Positions 24,181 to 34,565 of a stretch of 64,000 nucleotides of DNA are shown one piece after another. The translations under genes were made by a program, and so were the position numbers. Each line of letters begins with the position of its first letter. Positions within the stretch are counted from its first letter, which is position 1. The notes beneath the pieces were generated by a model. That model saw only the letters and a program-made list of their open reading frames with translations. It searched no databases and was not told where the DNA came from. Source of the stretch: Epiperipatus broadwayi. Taxonomy: Eukaryota; Onychophora; Udeonychophora; Euonychophora; Peripatidae. Location: contig JAQFVV010013066.1 in the NCBI GenBank assembly GCA_028023455.1, forward strand, positions 219,632 through 283,631. Direction: 5' to 3'.

Positions 24181-25489
24181 TTTGCTAACTGCTTTCTTCT
24201 ATCTTTTTTAGAAATATCTGAATTTTTAGTGTTATTTAAATTATAAATAAAAGTATAGAACAGTTCATAAAGTTGAAGTGTATTTTCATTAATGAATGGT
24301 TTTGTCATAAATTTATATGTTTAACTTTATTAATCTTATATTAACAATATTAATCTTATATGTTTAATAATATTTACTTATAGTATTTACAACAAGCTAT
24401 ACAAAGGATTGCCCACCAAACTACATGTATTTTTTTAGAAAATCAAATTATGTTAAAGCATTCTTTATTTTAAAATATCATTTGAATAAACAAACAATTA
24501 ATAACAAATCTGATAAAATTATAATTTCTCTCTAAATACATATTCTATAGACCCTCATTTACCCAAACCTTAATAATAAAAAAATAAACCACATTCTACA
24601 CAATGAATTTTCTTTATCATCATTAAATATAACATTCTACATATATATCAAGTTAATTGATAGATTCCTCTTTTTTCATTTACCCTTCATACATATTTAT
24701 CTGTCTGTGTAATGTCATACACTCACACATTAACATGTGGTTTTTTTACATTTTTTAATTCCTAAATAACAAAGAAACAACAAAAACAGCAAACAACGTT
24801 TCACAATCATTTCTGAAATTAATAATACAAAAACACAAATTGAAATAAAGTAAAATCAAAACAAATTTTTCCCTTCTTTCCCAGGATTATAACAACATGT
24901 CAATAAGATTACCTACATACATACATTTTATGTAAATTTATTATTTCTTTATATAATGTTTATATTTTTTGGAACCAAAGTCAGTCTTATTTTTCAGTGG
25001 ATTATTAGCTAAGCTTTGGCAACAGGCAATCCATTGGTTTAAAGTTCATAAGAATCTTTAATAGTTTGTTTGTTAAATGTTTATGTTGGATTTTGTTTTT
25101 GGAAATTGATCATCATACTGCAGACAGATAGATGGCAACAGAAATAACACAATCACATGGCTAATATGAATGATAGAATTGGTATACTTCTGTTTTCTCT
25201 ATTAAATGAGATTTATTATTTTGAAATTAATATTATATATATATTGAACATGATTGAAATCCGATTAAGTTTTAATCTTCACTAAACTTAATTTTGTTAA
25301 AACGTTTAATGTTTAAATTTTATTATTATTTAAAAAAGAATACGTGTATCAAAATACACAAGCGTTTATATGTAAAATGCGTTTATATCATTTTAATGTT
25401 TATCGATTTATTTTAGTTTTCTTATACCACTTGCTTTTACTTTAAATCAATTAATTAAAAAAACAAGCAACCTAGCTAATTACATTCCT
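24181..25489. other. AT-rich gene-free stretch
   Basis: No supported feature. Includes homopolymer-rich and ATAC/ACAT tracts around 24640-24935. Confidence 0.35.
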
Positions 25490-25635
25490 GTGGCTTTTAT
25501 TTTAAAGAGTGGAGATTTGATTTTTATGTAGTTGTTTTCATTTCAATAATCCCTGGGTAGAATTCCTAGATAGATTGAGCAGGAGATTAATATTTGCCCT
25601 GCCTAAGGTGAAGAAATTGAACAACAAGGAAGGTG

Positions 25636-25665
25636 TTTCGCGGGAAATGGAGCGACATATAAATA
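25636..25665 (+). promoter_or_regulatory. Core-promoter-like cluster: E2F-type palindrome plus TATA box
   Basis: TTTCGCGGGAAA (25636-25647; the reverse strand contains TTTCCCGC, the E2F consensus) lies 10 bases upstream of TATAAATA (25658-25665). The spacing and match to consensus are good for a TATA promoter driving transcription rightward from about 25690. The pair is eroded in repeat copy B. Function is inferred only from motif match. Confidence 0.4.
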
Positions 25666-25848
25666 GCCCCAAAAATTTGGAGTGTCAATTAATTCATTAT
25701 TCATACTAGATAAGCTGTTTCTAAAGTGAAAGTTTATATCAGCATGGACATTTAAATTCTTAAAGGACATCAGCTGTTATTAAATACTTTGGCTTGCAAC
25801 AAGATGAAAAATTCTATACGTGTTGTCAAAATCCAAATGGCTTGCTAA

Positions 25849-25974
25849 CTCAACAAAAGACGGATCCCTGACTTCCAAATTTGCTCCAGTAATGCCTTAA
25901 ACACCTACAAGAAGCCGGAACCTCATTACATCTACCTTGCCATGGTCGAAGAACCTGAAAATGAACTTAAGTAA
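25849..25974 (+). pseudogene. Short open segment after the TATA box, with possible 5' splice site
   Basis: Downstream of the TATA box, ATG GCT TGC TAA (25837-25848) is followed in the same frame by 41 open codons: LNKRRIPDFQICSSNALNTY, then KKPEPHYIYLAMVEEPENEL and K, then a stop at 25972. A donor-like GAAAG|GTAACT follows, with GT at 26013. Codon composition is unlike the AT-rich background. It may be the first exon of a gene fragment captured by repeat P, or chance. I do not recognise the peptide. The matching part of copy B does not preserve the frame. Confidence 0.3.
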
Positions 25975-26302
25975 AAGTGCGCACTCTACTTGAACATTGC
26001 TTTTACCGAAAGGTAACTATTTTCCTTTTATTCTTCCCAGGGTAAATTAATTCTCAGTAAATCTCCGCTCAATCTAATCATAAATATGTATTCTTAAATA
26101 ATAGTTATACTCATATTTAACCTTTATTGTGTTTTCTTATATTTTTGTAATGGGTTTTGGAATCTTAGTTTTAAGATTCCCAATTTGCTTTCAGTTTTGT
26201 TTATTGGACAGTGACGAATGAGTTTTATATTTATATTTTTATGCCTACAACTTTTTATAAATGCTTTAGCAGTTGTGCATTTTAAATGCTTACCTGTAAT
26301 TA

Positions 26303-26307
26303 TTTAG
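26303..26307. repeat. Target-site duplication, left (TTTAG)
   Basis: Five bases immediately before the 5' LTR, repeated exactly after the 3' LTR at 31081-31085. Confidence 0.8.
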
Positions 26308-27019
26308 TGCTATGTGTGTGTGTATTCACATATACACGCAATAATAATAACTCTATTAACTCCATATATGTGTGTGTATTAACAGATACACGCAATAATA
26401 ATGTAACTGTTACAAATGAATATAAGTATGTGTGTGTATGCTTATTAACAGAGATACGCAATAATAATGTAACTATTACAAATATTCAAGTATGTGCGTT
26501 TATACTAAAGGCATCACAGAAATGATTAAGGTTGGTCAGAGATAACCAGACTGACCACTTTGTACCTCGTGTCATGGGATGACCAATGGAAATAGAGAGT
26601 GTTACAAACCGTGACGGCGGGAAAAAACAAGGTTAGACTTGCTAGGTGAAGTTGAGGAATGGATGCGTTTTCCTGAGTGCACAGACACTACTTCACTTTC
26701 AGCTCGTCTTCCGATCTCTACCTCCGAACGTACTAAAGTAGACCTAGGGACCATTACAGGTCGTATAGACTTTAATATTGTTTATTGTAAGCCTGCGGGC
26801 CTTTAAGACTAGAGTTGTATAATAATGTGTTAGTCAGTTTACCTTTGTAATAATTGTATTATATATTAATCCTTGTATATGTATTTATGTATATAAACCT
26901 ATTAACTCCACTACCGTGTTCGTGTGTTTAATTATATAATTACTTGTCGCTGTTGAGTATGATAAATCTCACTCGAACCTCGACCACATATATATATCCG
27001 ACCAGTACTGGATATTGCA
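26308..27019 (+). repeat. 5' long terminal repeat
   Basis: Starts TGCTATGTGTG and ends GGATATTGCA, i.e. TG...CA. The left third holds three imperfect tandem units with a GTGTGTGTAT...ACGCAATAATAA theme (26311-26480). A TATATAAA motif near 26891 could position transcription start in the right third. The last ~250 bases differ from the 3' LTR at only two sites. Confidence 0.9.
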
Positions 27020-27020
27020 C

Positions 27021-27038
27021 TGGCGCAGTCGTAACAGT
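27021..27038 (+). promoter_or_regulatory. Primer-binding site for minus-strand synthesis
   Basis: TGGCGCAGTCGTAACAG begins one base after the LTR. TGGCGCAGT is complementary to a tRNA 3' end ACTGCGCCA, as in several insect Gypsy elements described as serine-tRNA primed. The exact tRNA cannot be decided here. Confidence 0.75.
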
Positions 27039-27147
27039 TCAATTTGAACCCTAGCAGTCTGCTGACAACCAAATAAGTCAGGCAGAATTACTGAAGTAGC
27101 GAACGAACCTACGGTATTAAACGAGTTAGTTATATAAATTGCCTAAA

Positions 27148-27925
27148 ATGCAATCGACAATATCTGAGTTTGACGTCAGAGAGGCAAATGAGTGGCCCCT
27201 GTACGTTCAACAGATTGAAAATTACTGTTTTATTAACAGAGTAGAGGAAGATGCATATAAAACAGCGACATTATTATGTTTTGCAGGAAAAGGGGTCATA
27301 CAAATAGCTAACAGATTAGCAGAACCCAACACTCCTGAAAAATTAACCTACGATGAGTTAAAACATCGTTTGTCAAATTATTTTAATCCTCGCCCGTCTA
27401 GGCACATCGCCAGACTTCATTTTCGAAATCGCCATCAAGGCAGAAGCGAAAATAGCAGGATCTGACTCAGCCCTACGCGAACTTCATAAAAAACTGCTGT
27501 TATGATTCATATTTAGAAGAAGCGCTACTGGAACAATTCCTATGTGGAATGAATAGCGACAGTTTGAGGCAGCAGTTACTGGCTGATGAAGACATAAATT
27601 ATCGTGAAGCTATCAAACGCAGTATCGCTCACGAAATAGTAGTAGAGCAAGCAAAAGAATTTGCTGTGAAAAAAGGCGTTGATAGCGATCAAACAGGAAT
27701 ATTTGGTGTTGAAAAACTCAACAAAGGGTCTTCCGATAACAAAATCATTAAACAGACAAATAAAAGTCGAACAAAGTGCTATTGTTGTGGAAAACTAGGT
27801 CACATATCCAAAGATTGCTATTTCAAACACGATCGATGTAGACTGTGTAAAAAAATAGGTCACATGGCGAGAATGTGTGAAAATAGAACAATTGACCAAG
27901 TTAACGGAAATAAAATACAAAGTAT
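27148..27925 (+). pseudogene. gag: Gypsy gag polyprotein (frameshifted)
   Basis: The first ATG after the primer site, at 27148, begins MQSTISEFDV. The N-terminal part contains WPLYVQQIENYCFINR and GKGVIQIANRLAEPN, typical of the Gypsy gag (retrotrans_gag) fold. A frameshift near 27440 ends the first frame at 27465; the remainder resumes in another frame from about 27500 (LEEALLEQFLCGMNSD). Two CCHC zinc knuckles follow: CYCCGKLGHISKDC (27778-27819) and CRLCKKIGHMARMC (27838-27879), both C-x2-C-x4-H-x4-C, which bind RNA in the particle. A start upstream at 27139 would need TTG and is not credible. Confidence 0.85.
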
Positions 27926-27939
27926 TAATAAAACTAAAT

Positions 27940-28265
27940 GTAATATTGTTATAAATAACGTTATAAATCAAGCACAGAAATTTATGACTACTGTGAAAGT
28001 CTACGGAAAACCCCTGTCAATGGAAATAGACAGCGGTAGCGGCATTTCTTTAATTTCCGTAGCCGACTGGAATTCGATCAGGGTGGAAATAAGAGAGCCC
28101 CCTAGGCTTAGCAATACTAAGCTTAGAGCATTGGACGTAAATGGTAAAGAAATAAAAATTAAAGGTGTAGTCAAGCTAAAATTACTAGTAATAAAGGCAA
28201 CATTTCAATCTTGCCGCTATATATTGTACACGCCCCATAAACCCTCTCATTGGTCGTGACTGGTT
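27940..28265 (+). pseudogene. Gypsy aspartic protease
   Basis: In frame with the zinc knuckles, MEIDSGSGISLIS (28021-28059) is the catalytic Asp motif of retropepsins in its D-S-G form, which cleaves the Gag-Pol polyprotein as a homodimer. The second typical element, a hydrophobic strand ending in a GRDW motif, is present in the next frame (IGRDWFTEL, about 28250-28275), showing a frameshift near 28220. Fold length is otherwise usual at about 100 residues. Confidence 0.8.
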
Positions 28266-29195
28266 TACAGAACTCGGAATTGAAATTTCATTGGTCAAAA
28301 AAATTGACAGTGAAAAAGACATAAAAGATCGGTTCCCTAAACTTTTTAATGGCAAACCAGGATTGATTAAAACTAAACCTGTGTCACTGGAAATGTCACC
28401 AGAGGCCGTGCCAATAATTTGCAGACCTCGAAAGGTCCCTTTCGCACAAAAAGAAAAAGTAGCGAAAGAAATAAATGAGCTAGTGAAAAACGGCGTTCTA
28501 GAACCGACAGAGAAAACAGAGTGGGCGACTCCGCTGGTCGTGATCACCAAACCTAACGGACAGATATGCTTGTGCGGTGATTATCGCATAACTGTCAACA
28601 AATCTCTAAATAAACACGCCTACCCCGTCCCAAACTCCAGAGAAATACTAGCATCACTGCAAAAATCAAAATATTTTGCTAAACTAGATTTAGATGCGGC
28701 CTTCCATCAAATTCCAGTAACAAATAAGGCTGCCGAAATTCTAACACTGACTACTCATGTGGGTCTATTTAAATGCAAACGCCTTCCCTTTGGCATAGCG
28801 TCCGCTCCCAGTATATTCAAGCAAAAATTGAAACTCTGCTTACTGGATGCCAGGGCGTTATCCCTTATTTTGCGACATATTAATTACGCAAGTTCAGAAA
28901 ATGAATTGCATAGTCGTCTAACTACTGTCTGTCAAAGGCTAGAAGGTTTGGCGATTATCGAAAATGCATATGGAAGGCCACTGAATTAAAGTTTTTAGGG
29001 CACATAGTCTCTAGCTCTGGGACAAGGCCATCTCCCGAAAAGGTCAAAGCAGTGTCAGAAGCTAGAAGGCCTAGTAACGTAAACATTGCAGGTTTTGGGT
29101 TTGGTAAACTATTTTGAGAACTTCCTAGAGGGCAAGCTCCTGCCAACCATTATCAGCACAAAAGTAGAATGGAAGTGGGAGCAAAAGAAAGGGCT
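28266..29195 (+). pseudogene. pol: Gypsy reverse transcriptase, start of RNase H
   Basis: Open from 28291 to 28989. RT fingers and palm are clear: EINELVKNGVLEPTEKTEWA, PLVVITKPNGQICLCGDYRI, then KYFAKLDLDAAFHQIPV (motif A, first catalytic Asp) and LPFGIASAPSIF (motif B). The YxDD box, expected near 28860, is disrupted: the sequence reads into a frameshift around YF-DILI. After a further shift at ~28985 the thumb/connection peptide LKFLGHIVSSSG, then SPEKVKAV and GLVNYFENFLEGKLLP, is still readable to about 29195. The enzyme copies element RNA into cDNA in the cytoplasmic particle. This copy is inactive as written. Confidence 0.88.
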
Positions 29196-30410
29196 TTAAA
29201 TACTAAAGCTTACCGTATCAAACAATTACGTACACTATAATAGCTCTGAGATAACTAACGCGAAAGGAGGGGGGCAGAATATGTCCCCACTATCCACTCC
29301 AGCTAAAAGTCATCCAACACCGACCCTATTATTAAACACAATCAAGACCATGTTGAGATGGATTAACCTCTCTGGGATGATTACATCGAAATAAAAGGGA
29401 GCATTCCTCCTCCTGCACCAGAACACAGAAAGAGTCATTACTTCCAAAATCTAATAGCAAAGGAATGAAGCTAAATTGTGGAAAATAGAAGGCCCTCGTT
29501 TTCGGCTATGAAGGAAAAATCAATATAAGGTTGCTTCTTAAAGGTAGGTCCTAATACCAAAAATAGCATCCTCTAAATTTATTACTAAGTTCTCCAGCTT
29601 CAGAAGCGTCCGTATTATGTATGGGCCAAATCCACTTATAAAATTAAAAAATGTTCAGCTTCATCTGTAAAAGCCCCCAGGAAAAAAGGAAAGAAGAAGA
29701 ACCCAAGAATTCCATTCCACCAATCCACGAATTATTTCTGGTAGTGGTCTGCCTACTCAGATTCAGAATATAAAAGTAAAAAAAGTTCGGATGAGAACTA
29801 AGCTCATGAAATTTTTTCTACCATGGCTAACCCTCGTATCCGATAATGGAACCTTTAGTCTAAAAATTTGAATTTATGCAGAATGGGATTAAACACCTCC
29901 CTCCCTACCCCCATAATGACTGGGGCGTAAAGAGTTCTGAATAAATTGGAAAAGGAAGCAGGAATTTTTCATTATATCAGCTTCCCCCCCAGCTAAAAAT
30001 TGAAAAAAATTTAGGCGAAGAAACTCTCAATATGCCTCAAAGAATGTTAAGTAAAAATTTTCCTGATGAAAATCTGGGTGAAAATAATTTAAATAAATCG
30101 TGGAATAGTTTGCATTTAAGTAAAAAGTGGTTTTTGTATGGCATAAAATTACGTGCATTAAATTGGCAAAGTGCAATAACAAATCACTGAATTGTTTAAA
30201 AGTAATGATGCAAAGAAAATGATACTCACTATGAAACTAAAAGTGAAAAGAAATCATTACTGCTGCGAGGAAAATAAAATAGTGAAGAAAATGAAATAGT
30301 TACAGATGTAAACTAAATCCCCCCGAAAGGAGCAAAAATTCCCTCGTGGATTATGTGTTAAGTTCGAGAAGAAGAAATGAAAAAATCTTTTTTTAAAAAA
30401 ATGTTATGTC
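29196..30410 (+). pseudogene. pol: RNase H / integrase remnant of the Gypsy element, heavily frameshifted
   Basis: Only islands are readable: TLVSDNG (about 29832-29852) matches the VSDNG region around the second catalytic Asp of the integrase DDE core, and PPY followed by SNG/AERV-like codons (29905-29945) matches the downstream PxHPxSNGxAER motif. No zinc-binding HHCC domain could be read. The density of 1-3-base indels is much higher than upstream. The full domain would normally need about 2.5 kb after RT, but only 1.2 kb remains before the 3' LTR, so there are also larger losses. Confidence 0.6.
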
Positions 30411-30421
30411 GTGATGGGGGG
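30411..30421 (+). promoter_or_regulatory. Polypurine tract
   Basis: A G-rich purine run (GATGGGGGGG) directly precedes the 3' LTR, the expected primer for plus-strand DNA synthesis in LTR retrotransposons. Confidence 0.65.
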
Positions 30422-31080
30422 GGCTATGTGTGTGTGTATTCACATATACCGCAATAATAATAAATTACCCATATGTGTGTGTATTAAAGATAGCAATAAT
30501 AATGTAACTGTTAAAATGAATATAAGTATGTGTGTGTATGCTTATTACAGAGATACAATAATAATGTAACTATTACAAATATTCAAGTATGTGGTTTATG
30601 CTAAAGCATCAAGAAATGATTAAGGTTGGTCAGAGAGAGACTCCACTTTGTATCGGTATGGGTGCAATGGAATAGAGAGTGTTAAAAGTGGAAGGGAAAA
30701 AAAAGGTTAGACTTGTAGGTGAAGTTGAGGAATGGATGCGTTTTCCTGGAGTGCAGACACTACTTCACTTTCACTCGTCTCGGAGAGGTCTACCTCGAAG
30801 TGTAAAGTAGCTAAGGCCATTAGTGTATAGCTTTAATATTGTTTATTGTAAGCCTGCGGGCCTTTAAGACTAGAGTTGTATAATAATGTGTTAGTCAGTT
30901 TACCTTTGTAATAATTGTATTATATATTAATCCTTGTATATGTATTTATGTATATAAACCTATTAACTCCACTACCGTGTTCGTGTGTTTAATTATATAA
31001 TTACTTGTCGCTGTTGAGTGTGATAAATCTCACTCGAACCTCGACCACATATATATATCTGACCAGTACTGGATATTGCA
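30422..31080 (+). repeat. 3' long terminal repeat
   Basis: Aligns end to end with the 5' LTR. From 30832 to 31080 it is nearly identical. From 30422 to about 30831 it is riddled with 1-5-base deletions, most removing C-containing words, and is roughly 50 bases shorter than the matching part of the 5' LTR. The first T of the TG terminus is not present as read (GGCTATG). Confidence 0.9.
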
Positions 31081-31085
31081 TTTAG
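31081..31085. repeat. Target-site duplication, right (TTTAG)
   Basis: Exact copy of 26303-26307 adjoining the 3' LTR end. Confidence 0.8.
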
Positions 31086-32050
31086 TATTCAATAATTAAT
31101 TTGTAAACATTGTGTTTGGGCTTTCGCAAACCTCTGAAAATCTTTTGGATGGCGACTTTATCGTCTAATTTGCCGCAGGTGGAGATTTCGTTTCTAATAT
31201 CTCTAAAAGCGGAAATTAGAATTGTGTTTTTCTTTGTAATTTTATAAGTCATCAGCAGGAAGATAAAATTTATCCTTTCTTAAATTAGGTGAGCGATACT
31301 TTTATTCTGCTAAAGTGTTTACAACTTTTAATATTCTCATACTCATGTGCACTCTCCGATAGATTTATTTTTGTATTTATTACGTATGCTTTAAATTTAT
31401 CAGAGCGCGTACTCAGAATTTGTTTGTAATTCATTTTCTTTTCTTTAATTGCTGGGGCAGACATAACTGTTTTTCTAATTATTTGCTTGTCTCCTATTGA
31501 GACCTTTTCTTATTAATTTTAAAGTAATTTTCGCCAATCGTTTGGCTGGGGTTCACCAGTTTTTAATTGTTTTACTTCCTTTCAATGTTATTTTTTGATT
31601 GTTCTTGAGGTGGATCAATCACTGTTATTTTAAACGTGGTAATAGGTGCAGTTCTTATCGATATAAAGACATTCGAGGTCTGACCATGTTTAGATCTCGA
31701 AAAGCTCATTGGCACTGGCTTCTTTGATCTGTTTCAAGGATGTATTGTTTAAATATCTGAAAGTGAGAACCAATGTTAAGATGAATCCTCGGCTGAATGA
31801 AATTTGATTCCTCCCTTTTAAATTTGTTTATTAGAGAATCAGTAGATCTGCCAGAGCATTGCATTTAGTCTTTCTGGTACATGCCTGAGCTAATCATATT
31901 TGTTAACTTATAAACTTTTCTTATAAGTTAATTTTTTCTTAATAAAATTTTATTAAATATGTTTAAACTTAATTTGGCTGACGTTTGTCTTTGTGCTTTT
32001 GTCTCAATTGTCTAAACAATTTAAGATCTCTTGTTTCTCCCTGAGTCTAG
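31081..32050 (+). repeat. Promoter-bearing repeat P, copy A, right part
   Basis: Continuation of 25490-26307 after the Gypsy insertion; colinear with 38186-38938. Shared blocks include TATTCAATAATTAATTT, AAATCTTTTGG, GGAAATTAGAATTGTGTTT, AGGAAGATAAAAT, GATAGATTTATTTT, TAATTTTAAAGTAATTTT, TGTTCTTGAGGTGGAT, TGTTTAAATATCTGAAAGTG and AAACAATT. A small frame at 31148-31246 (starts MATLSSNLPQ) exists but is not conserved in copy B. Confidence 0.65.
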
Positions 32051-33369
32051 TCGGCACAAACCATCATCATCATCTATTCTGATCACAGTAAACAAATTTT
32101 CCAGACACGTAGTGTCTGATGGCGCCCTCTGTATTAGAATAGATTGATAGACGAAATTAAAAGATTTCATCCGGCACAATATATATATATGGCACAAATA
32201 CTTATTACCAATAATTGCTTTTCTTTTTTTCTCAAAAAGCCCTGGTTAAATTTTTCAAACTCCAACTAATTTAAAATTTCACTTTAATGTTCAATTAAAA
32301 TCTAAACTGTTTTTTTTTTTTTTTTTTTTACAAAAGATCCGTTTTTTCATTTTGAAGAACATAAATACAATAAAAATAGCAGCTGAAGAGTCCCTCGTAG
32401 AAAAGAAAAATATATTTCTTTTAATATTCCTCTTTTATCATCACTTTGCATAAAAAAAACATGCTGACTCATCATTTAGGTGGTCAGTGTTAAAAAAAAT
32501 TAACTTTCTTTTTATTTCATAGAAAATACCAGAAACAAAAAATTTCCATTTTTTCTAATACTATCTTTAAATAGTATACAAACTATTTAATAGGATGTGA
32601 TCCCCTGCTTCATCTATGAACTAAAAAAAATATTGTACATTGAATCAGTATAAGGTTTATTTTACATTGACAAGATAAAAAATCTTATTAATTAATCCAT
32701 TACAGTATCATTCCTTGTTATATAAACCAAAACAAAAAAAAAACAATTTTAGCATTAGTTACTTTCCACATACCACTTAAAAATATTATTATGCAATCAC
32801 TCAATACTAATTAACAAAATACTGAAGTAATTACATGTAGAACATAAACTAATGACATTCTTCTCTTAATATTTAATAAGGCTTAAATAAAATAAATTAA
32901 CAAAAAAAAGTTATATATTTAAAATAAAATTCTTAATTTTTTAAAAAAAATGATATTAAAATTAAAAAATATGACAAGGCAAAATATAATTTATAAACAG
33001 TGTATACACATATTTTGATTCACAGACCCATTTGTACTTATTTAAAACCATTTTTATCTTTTTCTGACTGAGTTTTATTTGTACAAAAATACTTCAAACT
33101 TTGTGTATGGGTTCAAAGCTTAATCCTTATCACAATATTTATATAGATAATACATTGGTAAGGGAAAAATGTGGAAGATTTAAGAAAAAGTAAAAAAAAC
33201 AAATAAATTTCAGAATTGTAGAATTTTGAATGAGGAAGGGACTGAATAATTTTGAAGAAGGAGGAGGAGATGGATGTAATTGATAAAAAAGAAGAGGTGA
33301 AGAAATATAATTTTTTGAAAGTTTATACAAATGTTAAATGATAAAGATGTAGATGATTGGAATAATGAG
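32051..33369. other. AT-rich stretch with small motifs
   Basis: Holds a 15-bp palindrome AGACACGTAGTGTCT (32103-32117) next to TGATGGCGCCCTCTG, a CCGGCACA(AT)n tail-like motif at 32171-32190 that resembles the GGCACA end of the SINE-like unit in the D repeats, and a T-run at 32311-32330. No gene recognised. Confidence 0.45.
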
Positions 33370-34565
33370 TATTAATATTAATATTTAAAAAGGTGATAAA
33401 GAAGATATTAGAAATTACAGACTTCAGTCTTTTATCAGTTTTTACAAAAATTTTACTAAGATAATTACAAATGTCTCAGAAAACTCTGGATTTACAACCA
33501 AGAGAACAAGTGGTTAAAAGTGGTTTTAGTACAGAGATCATATCCAGGTATTGAGGGAAATTATAGAAAGGACAAATGAATATGAGTTGTTATGTTAGGA
33601 TTTGTAGATATAAATGGATTTGAATGTATAAAATTTCTTCAGTGATTAATACATTGGATCATCAAGGTGTAGATCCAGGATATTGTCATATTTTGAAGAA
33701 TATTTATAAAAATAACAGAACAATTAGATTAATAATAATAGTAGGAAAATTAAATTGAAAAGGGTGAAGAAGGGTGTTATCTCAAAAGTTTAAGAGTGTG
33801 AAGAAGTATTTGTGGATTAAAATGGAAATAAAGGAGTGAAAGTAAATGGAGATTTTTAAGTCATTTAGATTTTGAGATGTAGTTGTTTTGAAATAATGTT
33901 TGAGTAGGAAATGTTGGGAGTTTCAGATGAAAGTAGGATAAAAATAAATGTAAAAGGTAAAGTAATGTTTAATAGATTTCTCAAAATATGAAAATAAAGA
34001 TTGATTATGATGAGTTAAAGAAGTAAATTTAAAATATTGGTCAGATTATTAATACAGATGGAAATATAATGGATGAAATTATCATAGAATTAACTTGGTT
34101 GGAGTGTTTGGTAGAGATAACTTGATACTAAAAGGAAATATGTATGTGTTGGAAAATGTTTTTAATAAATGTGTTTTGAGTTTTAGTTATGTATGTGAGA
34201 TTGGACATTAGTAGAAGAGATAAAGTAAACACTCAAAGAAGTATGGAGAGATGATGTTGGGAGTAAAAGAAGGGAAAAAAATGAATGTTGGGAAGGAAAA
34301 ACAGGTGTACTGAATTGAGAAAATTAAAAGACGAAGTGAAGTTGGGTTGGATATATTGTTAGAAGAGATGATAGCAGATGGTCAATTGTAATTTTAAATT
34401 GGATTCCAAAAGATTGTAAAAGACCCAGAAACAGACCACATGTGAGATGGATGAAATAAGAAAGTGTGCAGGGGTGATGTGGAGAAGAGAAGCTAAGGAT
34501 AGAAAAAGATGGATTGAACTTGGAGAGACCTTCATCGTGCAGTGGATTGATGATGACATTATAAC
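33370..34565 (+). pseudogene. RTE-type LINE remnant (RT to 3' end)
   Basis: Stop-ridden, but plus-strand peptides in order match RTE-clade ORF2: NYRLQSF and FYKNFTKIITN (33408-33470), HIQVLREIIERTNEYEL (about 33540-33590), NTDGNIMDEIIIEL (34050-34090), and the characteristic tail with GWIYC...RDD, ILNWIP..., KRPRNRPH, RWM, RREAKDRKRWIELGETF and VQWIDDD in mixed frames (34340-34555). The tail, with its RP-R...RW and WxxLGETFxxQW pattern, is distinctive for RTE elements. The endonuclease is absent, so the copy is 5'-truncated. Inactive. Confidence 0.7.

Larger units (their letters stand above)
25490..26307 (+). repeat. Promoter-bearing repeat P, copy A, left part
   Basis: Colinear with 37620-38185; common blocks include GAGATTTGATTTT, AGATAGATTG, GAGATTAATATTTG, CTTTTTATTCTTC, GTGTTTTCTTATATTTTT, ATGGGTTTT, TAGTTTTAAGATT and AATGAGTTTTATA. 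Copy A is interrupted at its right end by the Gypsy element and resumes at 31081. It contains a TATA box, an E2F-like palindrome and a donor-like GT, listed separately, so it may derive from the 5' part of a gene or a long LTR. Confidence 0.65.
26308..31080 (+). mobile_element. Ty3/Gypsy LTR retrotransposon, full-length but defective
   Basis: Two direct LTRs (26308-27019 and 30422-31080) bound a tRNA-primer site, gag with two zinc knuckles, aspartic protease, reverse transcriptase, and RNase H/integrase remnants, in that order. Protease-RT-integrase order defines Ty3/Gypsy (Metaviridae-type) rather than Copia elements. The 5-bp TTTAG target duplication and a paralogous sequence lacking the insertion (around 38185) confirm insertion boundaries. 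All reading frames carry frameshifts, so no protein can be made as written. Indel density rises sharply between about 29200 and 30830 (see findings). Confidence 0.93.

Noticed and set aside
28185-28550. 121-codon minus-strand frame opposite the Gypsy RT
   Set aside because: Antisense shadow of the protease/RT coding region.
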